A DNA stretch of 64,000 nt, from the NCBI GenBank assembly GCA_025200525.1, contig CM045770.1, forward strand, positions 122,861,429-122,925,428. The letters are read 5' to 3'. The position numbers and the translations under genes were made by a program. Shown here one piece after another: positions 1-9,391 of this stretch. Source of the stretch: Camellia lanceoleosa (lineage: Eukaryota; Streptophyta; Magnoliopsida; Ericales; Theaceae). The notes beneath the pieces are model-generated. The model worked only from the letters and a program-made list of their open reading frames with translations. It did not search any database and was not told the DNA's origin. Each line of letters begins with the position of its first letter. Position 1 is the first letter of the stretch.

Positions 1-560
1 AGTGTGATACGCATGCCTCATAAGATGCAAAATAATACAAATGAGACACGCATGCCTCATAAGATGCAAAATGATACCAATGAGACACGCATGCCTCATA
101 GGAATGGAAAATGATACGAGTGTGACACGCATGCCACACGGAATGTAAAATGTAAATGAGACACGCATGCCTCAGGGAAATGCAAAATGATGCAAGTGTG
201 ACACGCATGCCACACGGAATGTAAAAATAATGCAAACGGACTTAAATGCGTAACAACGCACGTGTTTTGGAATGCATGACAATGCATGGTAAGGGCATGC
301 ACGACAACGCGAACGATGCGCGAGGCGATGTATGTATTGAAATACATGACAATGCTTGTAATAAAAATGCAATGACAATGCATGAGAGATGTGCATGACA
401 ATGCAAGGGGTGCGTGTTACAACGCATGTAGTATGTGCATAACAATGCAACTGTGAGGCGCATGATAGCGCGATGTAATGCACTGAAATACTGCGATGAA
501 CGCGTGCAACGCTCACGGGGCAACTTTTGAATCTTGTAAAAGGCAAAAAGGATATCAAAG
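1..560. repeat. Degenerate short tandem repeats near the 3' end of element A
   Basis: Bases 1-240 hold about six copies of a roughly 40-base unit built round 'acacgcatgcctca' and 'gatgcaaaatgatac'. Bases 240-560 continue as looser 'aatgcatgacaatgc'-type repeats. Element B has similar 'gcataacaatgcaa' repeats at about 16,100-16,500, between its 3' LTR and its antisense gene, so this is a shared but fast-changing part of the element's 3' end. Short open frames here are by-products of repeat periodicity. Confidence 0.7.
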
Positions 561-712
561 GATACAACATTGTATGAGTTGGAGTGCTACGCACAGAAGA
601 TGCGGTGCGAGGTCAAAACGGAGGCCGGTTGAGCGTCAGAGATACACTTTCTTGCACTTTCTTGAGCTATGAAGACCAAAAACTACTCATATGGCCTAAA
701 AAAGGTTGTGGG

Positions 713-1226
713 AACACCACCGGCCGGGAGGGGAAGCCACCGGCTGTCCACTGGCTGCAAAATAATTTCATCGGCACAATATTCTGCCGGCCGGCACAAA
801 ATGTTGCCGACCGGCAAAAAGTTCCTGAGTCGGGGCAGATTCGACATTTCACCATGGGTGTTTTAAAATAGGGTTTCTAATTTCTCACTTCCTCCCTAGC
901 CGAAAAACCACACCCTCTCTCTCTAGAGCGTTTTTCCCTCCTCTTTTCTCCGTTTCTTCGCGTTCTACGCCCGTTTCGTCGTCGGATTCACGATTTTCTT
1001 CGCGTTTCGGACATTTTCAACCGAACAAATTTTTGTTTTGGTGCCTCTTTTTCCGTTCCCACCTTTTTGGGGTTTGTTCCCCTCGCTTTCCTCTTGATTT
1101 CCGTACCCTTTTCACATCCCGGCTTTTTTGGCCATTTTCGACCTTCTCGGGGGTTGACTTTTCAGTTGACTTTCTATATTCTAGCCCGGTTTTCCTCCTT
1201 TCGGCTATTTTCTCATCATTCTTGAC
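713..1226 (+). promoter_or_regulatory. Putative promoter of the antisense PMD gene in element A
   Basis: A cluster of CCGGCC/GCCGGTGGC-type motifs lies at about 713-830 (accaccggccggg, gccaccggctg, tgccggccggca, ttgccgaccggca). It is followed by a TATA-like 'tttaaaata' at about 864-872, a pyrimidine-rich stretch and an ATG at 1,227. The same arrangement precedes the PMD gene of element B (19,313-19,767). Promoter function is inferred from position and from the shared motif. Confidence 0.45.
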
Positions 1227-4200
1227 ATGGTGGACGACATTCCACGCGGTGGGACTTCCCCGGATCACGAGATGGATCCCGGGGTCGAGCTCCTACCTTT
1301 GAGCGAGCGCCCGTTCGACCCGGCGACCTACCGATCGTTGATTCATGTTCTGGTCTGACGGACGATCGCCGCCATCAGAGTTTCGACATGGCGTTGGATC
1401 CCGAAGCTTATTCGAGCTCGCCTCTCACCTATCCTTCGGCGCTTCCGAGGTAACATTTTTTTCTCTGCTTTATTTTCTGCAATGTAGAACTTTTTAACTA
1501 TCAACTGCCATAACTGATTACAGTCTTTAACTGCTTAGTTCCAATACACCGATACTCTGTATATTGTAGTTAATTGCAAATGCACTTGCAACTGATTATC
1601 TGTTTAAGACTCACACGTGCACACACACTACACTAGCCTTGAACCACTCAACACACGGCACACACCGTATTCCACTGCAAACACCGACACCCAATACCTG
1701 TTTGAATCTGAAAATATGCACGCATGCCACATTTGCACTGAACCACTCAAACACGCTGACGCATCACACGTTGTAGTTCATCAGAAGCACACCGCACCCA
1801 GATTGCTTGAATCTGAAAATATGCACGCATGCCAAATTCGCACTGATTTACGCAAACACGCTGACGTATCACACGTTGTAGTTCACTGTAAGCACACCGG
1901 CACCCGGTATCTGTTTGAATTTGAAAATACGCACGCATGCCAAATTTGCACTGATTCACGCCAACACGCTGACGCATCACACGTTGTAGTTCACTGTAAG
2001 CACACCAGCACCCGGTATCTGTTTGAATCTGAAAATACGCACGCATGCCAAATTTGCACTGATTTTGACTGTTTCTTCAAAACTGAACATTTTATATTGC
2101 TTCGCAACTACTTGTTTGAAAGCAGGGAGATTCCCATACCATCCGTGGGTATAGGAACACTGTCGCTCGTGAGTGGTACGCCGAGCTTCCCGACGCAGTT
2201 CGCCATATTGTGGACCAGGTCGGCTTTGGCGCATTTTGCAGAGGACTCTCCAGGCTCACTACATGCAGACCTATCCTCGCTGCTCTGGTGGAGAGGTGGT
2301 GGGACACCACCGATTCATTCCATTTCTCCGCGGCAGGGGACATGACGATGACCCCTTACGATTTCTCGATGCTCACAGGCATTGGGGTAGGGAGTGATCC
2401 GATCCCTTTCGATACTGATATGGATGAGTGGGAGGCCGCTCAGATTTACTTGCTCGGCGAGCTGCCGCCTTTGGCGCGTCCCGGCTTCGTCCGATATTCC
2501 TAGTTCGAGGTGTAGTTCAGGGTCCAGCCCATCCTTGTTGATGCAACCGATGACTCGGAGGTCGGAGAGATACGACGCTGCTTTCATGTTCTTGTTTGGG
2601 GACGACCATTTTTCGCCGACCGAACATCGTTTCTCGCCGCCAACAAGACCGGTGGACGCCGAGACATCTTGCATTACGACTGGGGTGGCGTCGCTCTGGC
2701 CACTCTCAACGGATATATGAGTTTTCCGCAGCAATGATTTGCTCGAGGGCTACTTGGCGTGTTTGGGAGGTACATTTTTTTCGCTTTTCATTTCGTTTAT
2801 ACTTGTTGTATACCGTATACACACGCACATACATATACTCGCTTAATCGATCGCATACACGCTTTACATCGCACACTCTGCACAATACATTGCACAACAC
2901 ATGGCTCTGCTATTTCTGCTTTTACTCTATATTCTGCTTTATCTGATAAATGCACTGGTATTTACCTTGCAGTTATGGGTTTATGCCTACTTTCCTAGGC
3001 TTGCTCCCGTACCGAAGACGGAGACTCCTCTGGTCGTCCCTTTTTCGCATCGCTTTGACGGGAGATGCACCCGAAGGCCGCGAGAGACATTTAGCTTCTT
3101 CCGCCACTTCTTCGACACCATCACCCCCGCAGAGGTATGTTTTACTTGCAGTTCATTTAAGCTTTTGCCTTTCCACTGGATATTAGAATAACAGTAGATA
3201 ACAAACTGTATTGCATTTTTAGATCACCTGGCAGCCTTGGGCTCCTTTGCCAGCCATGATGCGGGATCGGTTTGCCGGTGCCGATGAGAACTCGCGTTTT
3301 CGGATTCTGCTGGAGGGCCCGGTCTATCGGGCTTGGTACCTGGGTGAGCGTTTTCTACGCCAGACCCTAGGTTTACTGAAGTAGATAGTCCGGGTGCACC
3401 CTCCTGAGCATATGAGGGATACCGAGAGATTCACCGCCGAGCAGATGGCGAACTACACTATTGGCTGGGAGGCAGACGATTTCAGAGGCGAGGGCAATTA
3501 CTTGGCGTACGTCCGGACCTTCATCATGCGACCTCTGAGCGGCGGCCGCCGAGTGGAGAGAGAGAGACCAGCGGCTGGAGTGGGAGCGGGGGCTGGAGGG
3601 GGAGCGCCGAGGAGAGCTTGAGTCTGTGGCAGGGGCGGAGTTCAGCGAGGGCGGGGGACCGGTTGGCCTGCTCTGCCCGCTTCATTGACTTTCCGAGGGC
3701 AGGGTGGGGCGACCTATCAGATTCTTTTTGCTCCTCCGTCGGCTGATCACGAGTTTGTCGGTGTCCCCGACTTGCCTCCGGTATGTATTACTTCATTCTT
3801 GTACAGTTATTTCATTTCAGTTTATTTGATATTCCACAGAATACTGATGTATCTGATACTTTCGCAGGCGTCTTCCGAGTACACCCGGCAGTCATTGGAG
3901 ATGAATGCCTCCATGATGGGGATGCTACAGCGGACCTTCGACCTCCTGGCCCTTTACAGCATTCCGGTATGTTCTTTCTGACCACAGCCTCAAACCATAC
4001 ACAAACTGCTTTACATAATCTGATGCGCAACACAACATCTGATAAACTGCTCACGACATCCACGATACACATCGCACTGGATCGATTCATCGCTCACAAA
4101 GATACATACATCAGATTCATACACCGTATTTTGTACTGATAAACTGCTCACGGCACCTACACACATCAGACTCATACATTGCATTCTCAGACCGATAAAT

Positions 4201-4561
4201 CGCTCACTAGCACCCACACATCGTACTCATACATCGTGATTCAGATCGATAAACCGCCACTCAGATATCGATGCATTCGCTTTCATGCTTTTTTTCACCT
4301 CCTTCCAGATTCCCGGTGGTGACGCCCAAATGACCTCCTATTTTACAGGATGGCAGAGTATATCCCCACACCAGAGGGGGGCGCACTCATGTCGGGAGCA
4401 GCTCGCGGGCTCCAGTTCTAGATGACGAATCTGACGCAGAGACAGAGGCGGAGGAGACCGGTGATGGCTCGGACTCGAGCTCAGACGGCGATGCCTCTAG
4501 TGATGCTCCTGGTGATGATGCTCCCGGACCTTCGTCCAGGAAGAGGACTAGGACAGATTGA
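1227..4561 (+). pseudogene. Plant mobile domain (PMD) gene, six exons, antisense cargo of element A, decayed
   Basis: PMD proteins (MAIN/MAIL-like, aminotransferase-like domain) occur both as host nuclear silencing factors and as extra ORFs in retrotransposons. My exon model by GT-AG and alignment to the element B copy is 1,227-1,449, 2,126-2,769, 2,973-3,134, 3,223-3,780, 3,868-3,966 and about 4,310-4,561. Exon 2 carries the core (REWYAELP, VERWWDTTDSFHFSAAGDM, MTPYDFSMLTGIGV, DWGGVALATL). Exon 3 encodes WVYAYFPRLAP. The last exon has an R-rich stretch, an acidic Ser/Asp/Glu tail and a basic end (SRKRTRTD) that looks like a nuclear localisation signal. Breaks: exon 1 has a frameshift and stop near 1,357. 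Exon 2 stays in one frame over 644 nt but holds three stops, explicable as TGG, CAG and CGA transitions. It lies antisense to gag, so its introns are not removed when the element's sense RNA is reverse transcribed. Confidence 0.8.
1695..2066. repeat. Tandem repeat, about 108-base unit, in intron 1 of the PMD gene of element A
   Basis: Units begin 'tttgaatctgaaaata(t/c)gcacgcatgcc' at about 1,701, 1,805, 1,914 and 2,022, giving periods of 104, 109 and 108 bases; the last copy is partial. Internal landmarks are 'cactgattcacgc', 'cacgctgacgcatcacacg' and 'gttgtagttcactgtaagc'. The repeat lies wholly between the inferred donor at 1,450 and acceptor at 2,125. The long open frames through it on both strands are periodicity artefacts. 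Confidence 0.85.
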
Positions 4562-5375
4562 TAGCCCCGGGGCCATTTTTGACATTTGATACAGATTTTT
4601 GCTGTTTTTTTTTTCCTTTTTTTTGCACTTTCCCCTTTTGTTAGTAGTTAGGGTACTTTGTACTGCCGCAGATAGATTTTGTTTCCAAAACTTATGTACT
4701 TGAAAAGATTATGAAATGAAACAAACTTTTTGTCTGAAAAAGAGTATTGTATCTGCACACTTCATACCTTGCACTACATTGCATCATATTACACCTTAAA
4801 TGTAAATGATCTTAATCTGTTGTCTGAAAAGTGAATACTTGTAATTTGAGCACTTGCACTATGATAATCGGATAACCAACCAACTAACAGCAAACAACTC
4901 ATACAAACCACTACTCAAACTGAATAATACAGCCCATACTCTACTGGGGATTGATCTGCATACAGCCCATAACACAGCACTCGGTTCATTCCGCACACAG
5001 CAAACCCTGAACAAATAGCCCCAATCTGACAAGACGGACCACAAAAGCTGACACGGTTGCAGTTGAAACACACTCGGATGTCCCAAATTTTCCTTTTCCT
5101 TCTCTTGCTTCACACGAATGTAGAGAATGGCACAGCATTCTGAGCACAAACGATTTTTTGAAATAAAGAAGGGTTTTCAACCGGGGTGTCGAGCCTACCA
5201 CAGAACACAGCGGAGGGACTCAAACAAAGAAACAAAAGGCACACGACCTAAACACAACGAGACACACTCGGAAAAGACTCAAAGCCAAAATCGAGACCGA
5301 CAAATCAAAAGACACGACACACGGACATGTTTACAAAAAGACCTCAAATCTCGAGGAGCCAATTCCTCCGGGTAT
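4562..5375. other. No gene seen: 3' flank of the PMD gene of element A
   Basis: After the PMD stop this is AT-rich, non-coding sequence with a run of T at about 4,600-4,625 and 'aatgaaacaaactttttgtctgaaaa'-type sequence resembling the 3' flank of the element B copy (23,236-23,400). The DUF7745-like ORF found at this relative position in element B is absent; sequence passes straight to the module at 5,376. Confidence 0.6.
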
Positions 5376-6403
5376 TATTTCCCACCCTTTCTGATTTGTG
5401 ATACTCACATCACTCGGCCCTCAGGCTCGGTTTTTCTCTCAAAACCCTCTTCTTACTTTTCTCTCAACTTACTCCTCTCTATTCTTTAATCTCTCATTTT
5501 CATTCCCTTCCCAGAGCGGTTGATGGGTAAACGAGAGGTTGTGGGCTTATGCCCGATACAGCTAGCTTGCAGCCACTTCTTTTGGTAGATAGGGTGCCTT
5601 TCTGGCGAGTATGTTGATGGGGGAAAGACAGAAGACCTGACTCAACTGTGCCCCTAGTTTGTCATTTTGACCATTCTTTGTTTTCTAAAACAGTTTTGAT
5701 CAAAATGAGAGTTGGATTAACATACTTGTTCGATTTTTTGATTCAAAATCATGCAAATCAGGCTGTGAGCACTGAAAATTCTCCTTTTCGGGTCCAAGAA
5801 GATGGTCCGGTTTTGGAAAATGAAATAGTTTTCGAGAAAATAGTCAACTTCAGTAAAAATTTTCAAAAACTATTTTTTTCAAACAATCGACGCTCGACGA
5901 GCACGGAACTTACCCTCGAGATGCGCAACATCGGATTGGAGACAAATTGCCCCTTGCTTAAAGGAGGATAAGGCAACGGAAAGTTGCCCCTGGTCTGGAC
6001 GGCAACTCAGGGCAACTTATGGCATTAGATGGCAACGGAAAGTTGCCCCTTGTTTGGATGATGCCGCGGCACGTTGTAAGCCAGTCCTCGTTGATGACTA
6101 TCGGACCCTCGAACGCGGAGGAGACGAAGACGGTTTGAATCAATATATGGACACAGTCACCTGGAAGGTGTTGGTGGTTGGATTTCAAGAGGAAGTTAAT
6201 CACGTAGTTCCAGGTTGCTGCAATCGAGACATCAGATTCGGAGGAGGCACAAGTGATCAAAACCATGACATGGACTGAGACGCTATGGAAGCGTTGGGGG
6301 CTGGACTTCAGGATGAAGTTGCCTACGTATCCCAAACATGGGAATCAAGCCTTACGTAGTTCCGGTTAAGGTACACTCGGGTATTTTAACCTTCACTGTT
6401 TAG

Positions 6404-6452
6404 GCTCTAACTTTTGCCAAGGTGCCCAATGTGGGTTTTCGACCTTGCGAGC
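6404..6452 (-). other. Conserved hairpin, copy 1, element A
   Basis: The outer stem is CAAGGT (6,418-6,423) with ACCTTG (6,442-6,447). The inner stem is GCCC (6,424-6,427) with GGG (6,433-6,435). It is flanked by 'gctctaacttttgc' and 'cgagc'. It is one of four copies in this window whose outer stems differ but remain paired. Confidence 0.6.
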
Positions 6453-6589
6453 TATGTTTTTCTTTTTCTTGTCTTTTCTTTTCTTTTGCATTTTCATTTT
6501 TTTTTATTTCTTTTGCTATTTTATTTTTTTTTGTTCTTTTTTCCTCTCTTGCTTCTTTTTTTGTCTCTTTTTTATTTCTTTTTTCTTTG

Positions 6590-6638
6590 CTCTAACTTTT
6601 GCCTGGGTCGCCCTTCCGGGTTTTCGGCCCAGCGAGCC
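6590..6638 (-). other. Conserved hairpin, copy 2, element A
   Basis: The outer stem is CTGGG (6,603-6,607) with CCCAG (6,628-6,632). The inner stem is GCCC (6,610-6,613) with GGG (6,618-6,620). Relative to copy 1 the outer stem has changed on both sides while pairing is kept. In element orientation this is the first hairpin after the point where integrase would have ended. Confidence 0.6.
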
Positions 6639-6899
6639 TCTCAAAGGGTAAAAGTGTAGCAAGCCTATGCCAAATGGTTTTGAGATTGAAGCCTCTCTGT
6701 GTCCAGGAGAATGATTGTTGATTTGCAGAAAAGTCCGTCACGGTTGCTTCACGAGCCTTGCGGGGTGGGATCTGATCTCCTTGATCTGACTTTGATGCCT
6801 CTTGCTCGAGGGCTGCCTCAAAATGGGCCACACAGGCGTTTCATGGCACTGTTGAACGTTTTGAACGGATTCTAGTTTGCAACAGATAAATTGAATCTT

Positions 6900-7340
6900 G
6901 AGGCTGAGAGCGATCCTGGGTTGCACAATCTCAAGAGCGATTCCACACAGGTCTTCACAAGACTGCGCGAAACATTTCATTTTTGAAAGTTGTTAAGAAA
7001 GCGACAAATCGCTCGCGCAGAAGATAGTGTGGAACCAGTCTGGATCAAACCAGGATCCTTCTCAATACTCACACCGACAAGCATGATTTCATTCATTAAA
7101 AGCTTAGCATGCCTCTCTTTCTCTCAAAATGATCAAAATTTTGCAAAACCCGAGGAATTCCTTCGTCTTCGTTTTTATCACCGTAGTGTTCAAAAAGGGT
7201 TTTTATGAAAAGCTTAGGTCATTACAACGATGTTTAAGGCACAAGAGAGTAGGTGGTATGTACTGTCGTTCCATTCACATCCTCTGGCACGGCTGACTCA
7301 AATAGCAACAAGTACGGAACGTGATAGCCACAGCTGTTTC
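6900..7340 (-). pseudogene. Relic of the protease-RT linker of element A
   Basis: Bases of about 6,905-7,200 align with element B 29,040-29,340, the region just upstream of the RT fingers: shared blocks include 'ttgcacaatctcaagagcgattcca' against 'tgtacaatctcaggatcgattcca', then 'gatttcatt' and 'ttgcaaaacccgaggaatt'. No continuous reading frame survives. The RT, RNase H and integrase that should follow toward lower coordinates are missing; the sequence goes directly to the 3' module, so a deletion removed roughly what occupies 26,062-29,000 in element B. Confidence 0.55.
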
Positions 7341-7670
7341 ATTCAGATTTGTTGGTATAACTGGCTTCTCGGCAGCAACAGACTCAAAAACCAAAAACAA
7401 CTAATTACAAGACAAAACGGTGTTTGAGGCAACAACCCCGAAATCACCTGGTACACTATACAAGAGGGACTGACTCATTACAACAAGACAGACCCTGTAA
7501 GCAAAAAGACTGACTCAATACAGATAGACAGGCTCAAAACAAAACAAAAGACTGACTCGACACCCAAGTCAGAATTTACAAAACTAGCATTGGCAGATGC
7601 TCAAAAATGCGTGCCAAATGCCACATCCAAAAATGCACCAGGCACTGCCCACAGGCGGTTCACCTTCTGA

Positions 7671-8276
7671 TTACATACTCGCAGTATCTATGTCCTCAAA
7701 ATCCAACAACTGGGTGGTGACGGACTTTGCTGAGGTGGAGGGGAGGATAACCTCGTTATCAATCAAATCCTGTACCTCATGACGGAGGCGGAAGCAATTA
7801 TCAGTGGCATGGCCGGTTTGCTGGTGGTACGCACAGTACAGAGCAGCATCATGAGTAGCAGGGAGTTTCTTCGGTAGGGGTCGAGGCTCCAAGGGTTTAA
7901 GATGCCCCTTTTTGGCCAAAATCAAAAATGCCCTAGACAAAGGCATGTAGAGAGGATGGAAGACCCTGTGCCCTCGGGGCAGGTACTTTGGAGCCTGAGC
8001 ACTCTTGCCAGATGCATTAGCGAACGGGTCGGCAGGTGCGGCCTTCATTTTCTGATCTTTCCCGGGTACAAGGTTGGGAGCGGGAAGAACTATTTTGGCA
8101 TGACGGGGCCTATCCCGATTTTCTGATTGACTGGAACTGCCCTCAGGCGGAGTGGGGAAAGTGTCCTCCATAGCTTTTGTCATGACTGCAGATATCTGTT
8201 GCTTGTTCATCCCCCCGGCTTTCATAGCCTCGACTGCCCACAGCAGCTGTTCGATAGGGTCGGCATCTGTCTTCAT
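7671..8276 (-). pseudogene. C-terminal gag remnant of element A with zinc-knuckle-like motif
   Basis: The ORF of 201 codons starts with an ATG at 8,276. Residues about 105-165 match Tat-lineage gag: HPLYMPLSRAFLILAKKGHL followed by CAYHQQTGHATDNC and FRLRHEVQDLIDN. The C-x2-H-x4-H-x4-C motif is complete here, unlike in element B, where the last Cys is Tyr. The capsid (Retrotrans_gag) core that lies upstream in element B is absent, and the N-terminal third (MKTDADPIEQLLWAVEAMKA) has no counterpart I recognise. Its ATG overlaps the stop of the upstream ORF by four bases. Nucleic-acid binding may be retained; particle formation is unlikely. Confidence 0.65.
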
Positions 8277-8668
8277 TTTTTCTTTACCTCGGCCTGATTG
8301 AGGGTTTGGGTTGATGTTGACACGTCATTGTTATAACTGGAGGCCATCTCCGGTTGACTAAGTTCAATAACAATTCGGCCCAACAGCGGGGGCTCCTGGG
8401 GTACAAAGCTCCCGGCGTACAGTGCAGCTGACGGTGAAGCTGACATCCCATAAGCGAGATCCGCCACAGACCTCTGGAGATCACCTATCATCCCCATTAG
8501 TTCAAATGTAGTAGGCTCACGAGCCTGATATAGCTGAGGGGCCCAGATTGGGTGTGCAACTGGCGATCTTGATGGATGTGGCATATCAACAGTAGTCTCG
8601 CTGTGTAGGGTGATTCCTTGATCCAACGCGACTGTCATGACCACGATCTCTTCTGAATTCTGTGTCAT
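8273..8668 (-). CDS. Unrecognised 131-residue ORF at the gag position of element A
   Basis: The ORF opens with an ATG about 0.7 kb downstream of the PBS, where gag starts in elements B and C. It contains a proline-rich middle, a possible short helix (ELMGMIGDLQRSVADLAYGM) and ends in KKK. It shows no capsid motif. Its stop codon overlaps the ATG of the following ORF as ATGA (8,273-8,276), so the two may be one gag broken by a frameshift, or a coupled pair. I do not recognise its family. Confidence 0.4.
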   Translation of the reverse strand: MTQNSEEIVVMTVALDQGITLHSETTVDMPHPSRSPVAHPIWAPQLYQAREPTTFELMGMIGDLQRSVADLAYGMSASPSAALYAGSFVPQEPPLLGRIVIELSQPEMASSYNNDVSTSTQTLNQAEVKKK

Positions 8669-9369
8669 GCTAAGTCCTGCCTCAGCGAGGAGAAGGCACT
8701 AGCTGATCAATTCTCTGAATCTCTGAACTGAAACCGAAAATAAGCAGTATTTCAGCCCTAAACAGATCAAACACAGGTGTAGCCGAACAACTGCACTCTA
8801 CTACTGATCACTGTTCCCCAGAATCACTGTTTGAAACTGAACTGATACCCGCGGACATAACTGATTCTTGACAACATTGATACTGGTGCCCTCAGGCCGA
8901 ATACCCAATCTTGCAAACTGACATGCACATTCCCCTGTAGAGATGCACTCTAAAAGGCACATAGCAGGTAAAAGAGAGCCAAAACACCCCTATGCTAGGA
9001 TAGGGTTTCCCTGTCCTATTTTGTCAGGAGCTAGGGTTTCACTACTCACGCAGCGGTTTTAAACAACCTATATCGGGTAAGCAACCTGTCCTAGTTTGGA
9101 ATGGTCACTATAGATTTCAATATGCACTAGGTCGAATGGTCAAAAAAGGGTGCCCCGATAAAACCGGGGTTTGTGTTCCCATACTGGCAGAGCCCACAAC
9201 CGGTCAGCCTTATGGTGATGCCTTGACAAGACAAGCCTCCAGCAAACCGCTCTGGAATAGCAGATGGCCAACACGGTGTCCTAGGCGCAACAATGCACAT
9301 GCAATGCAAAGAAACACATAAGTGTAGTCAAAACAGGATATCACGAGTTCGAGTCAAGCTCTCTAAACT
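8669..9369 (-). other. Untranslated leader of element A
   Basis: It lies between PBS and gag ORF. It shares with the leaders of B (33,660-34,390) and C (61,635-62,420) the blocks 'ggggtgccc/agggtgcccc' near the PBS, 'cctgtcctattttgtcaggagctagggtttcact' (split here as 'cctgtcctattttgtcagg'), and the 'gcggttttaaacaacctata' block. No gene is visible. Confidence 0.6.
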
Positions 9370-9386
9370 CCCCAGCAGAGTCGCCA
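9370..9386 (-). other. Primer-binding site of element A
   Basis: On the minus strand it reads TGGCGACTCTGCTGGGG, five bases (GTTTC) downstream of the LTR end. The same sequence in the same place occurs in elements B and C. It probably pairs with the 3' end of a tRNA-Arg, the primer reported for Ogre/Tat elements; I have not checked it against tRNA sequences. Confidence 0.85.
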
Positions 9387-9391
9387 GAAAC

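Larger units (their letters stand above)
5376..6660 (-). other. 3' noncoding module of element A between pol and the antisense gene
   Basis: This stretch aligns by eye to element B 24,747-26,061: a pyrimidine-rich 'cccacccttct', 'actcacatcactcg', 'ggttgatgg', 'cttcaggatgaagttgcctacgtatccc', and two copies of a 'ctctaacttttgcc' block. In element orientation it is the 3' untranslated region after integrase; in the antisense direction it is downstream of the PMD gene. No protein is recognisable. A T-rich tract at 6,456-6,595 (purine-rich in element orientation) separates the two hairpin copies. Confidence 0.6.

Noticed and set aside
1..240. CRISPR-like array of short repeats
   Set aside because: The repeats are degenerate and contiguous without unique spacers, and this is plant retrotransposon sequence.
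96..594. Cys/His-rich ORFs on the minus strand at the left end
   Set aside because: They come from short tandem repeats with 'gcatg' cores; His/Cys richness is a codon by-product.
1617..2345. 242-codon plus-strand ORF spanning the 108-base repeats
   Set aside because: Its first half is intronic repeat; where it enters exon 2 it is not in the frame that encodes the PMD motifs.
6414..6659. Phe/Leu-rich 'membrane protein' ORFs
   Set aside because: They are translations of the T-rich tract between the two hairpin copies of element A.
9370..9386. Possible tRNA gene fragments at the three TGGCGACTCTGCTGGGG sites
   Set aside because: Only 17-18 bases match a tRNA 3' end, and they lie next to LTR ends, so they are primer-binding sites.
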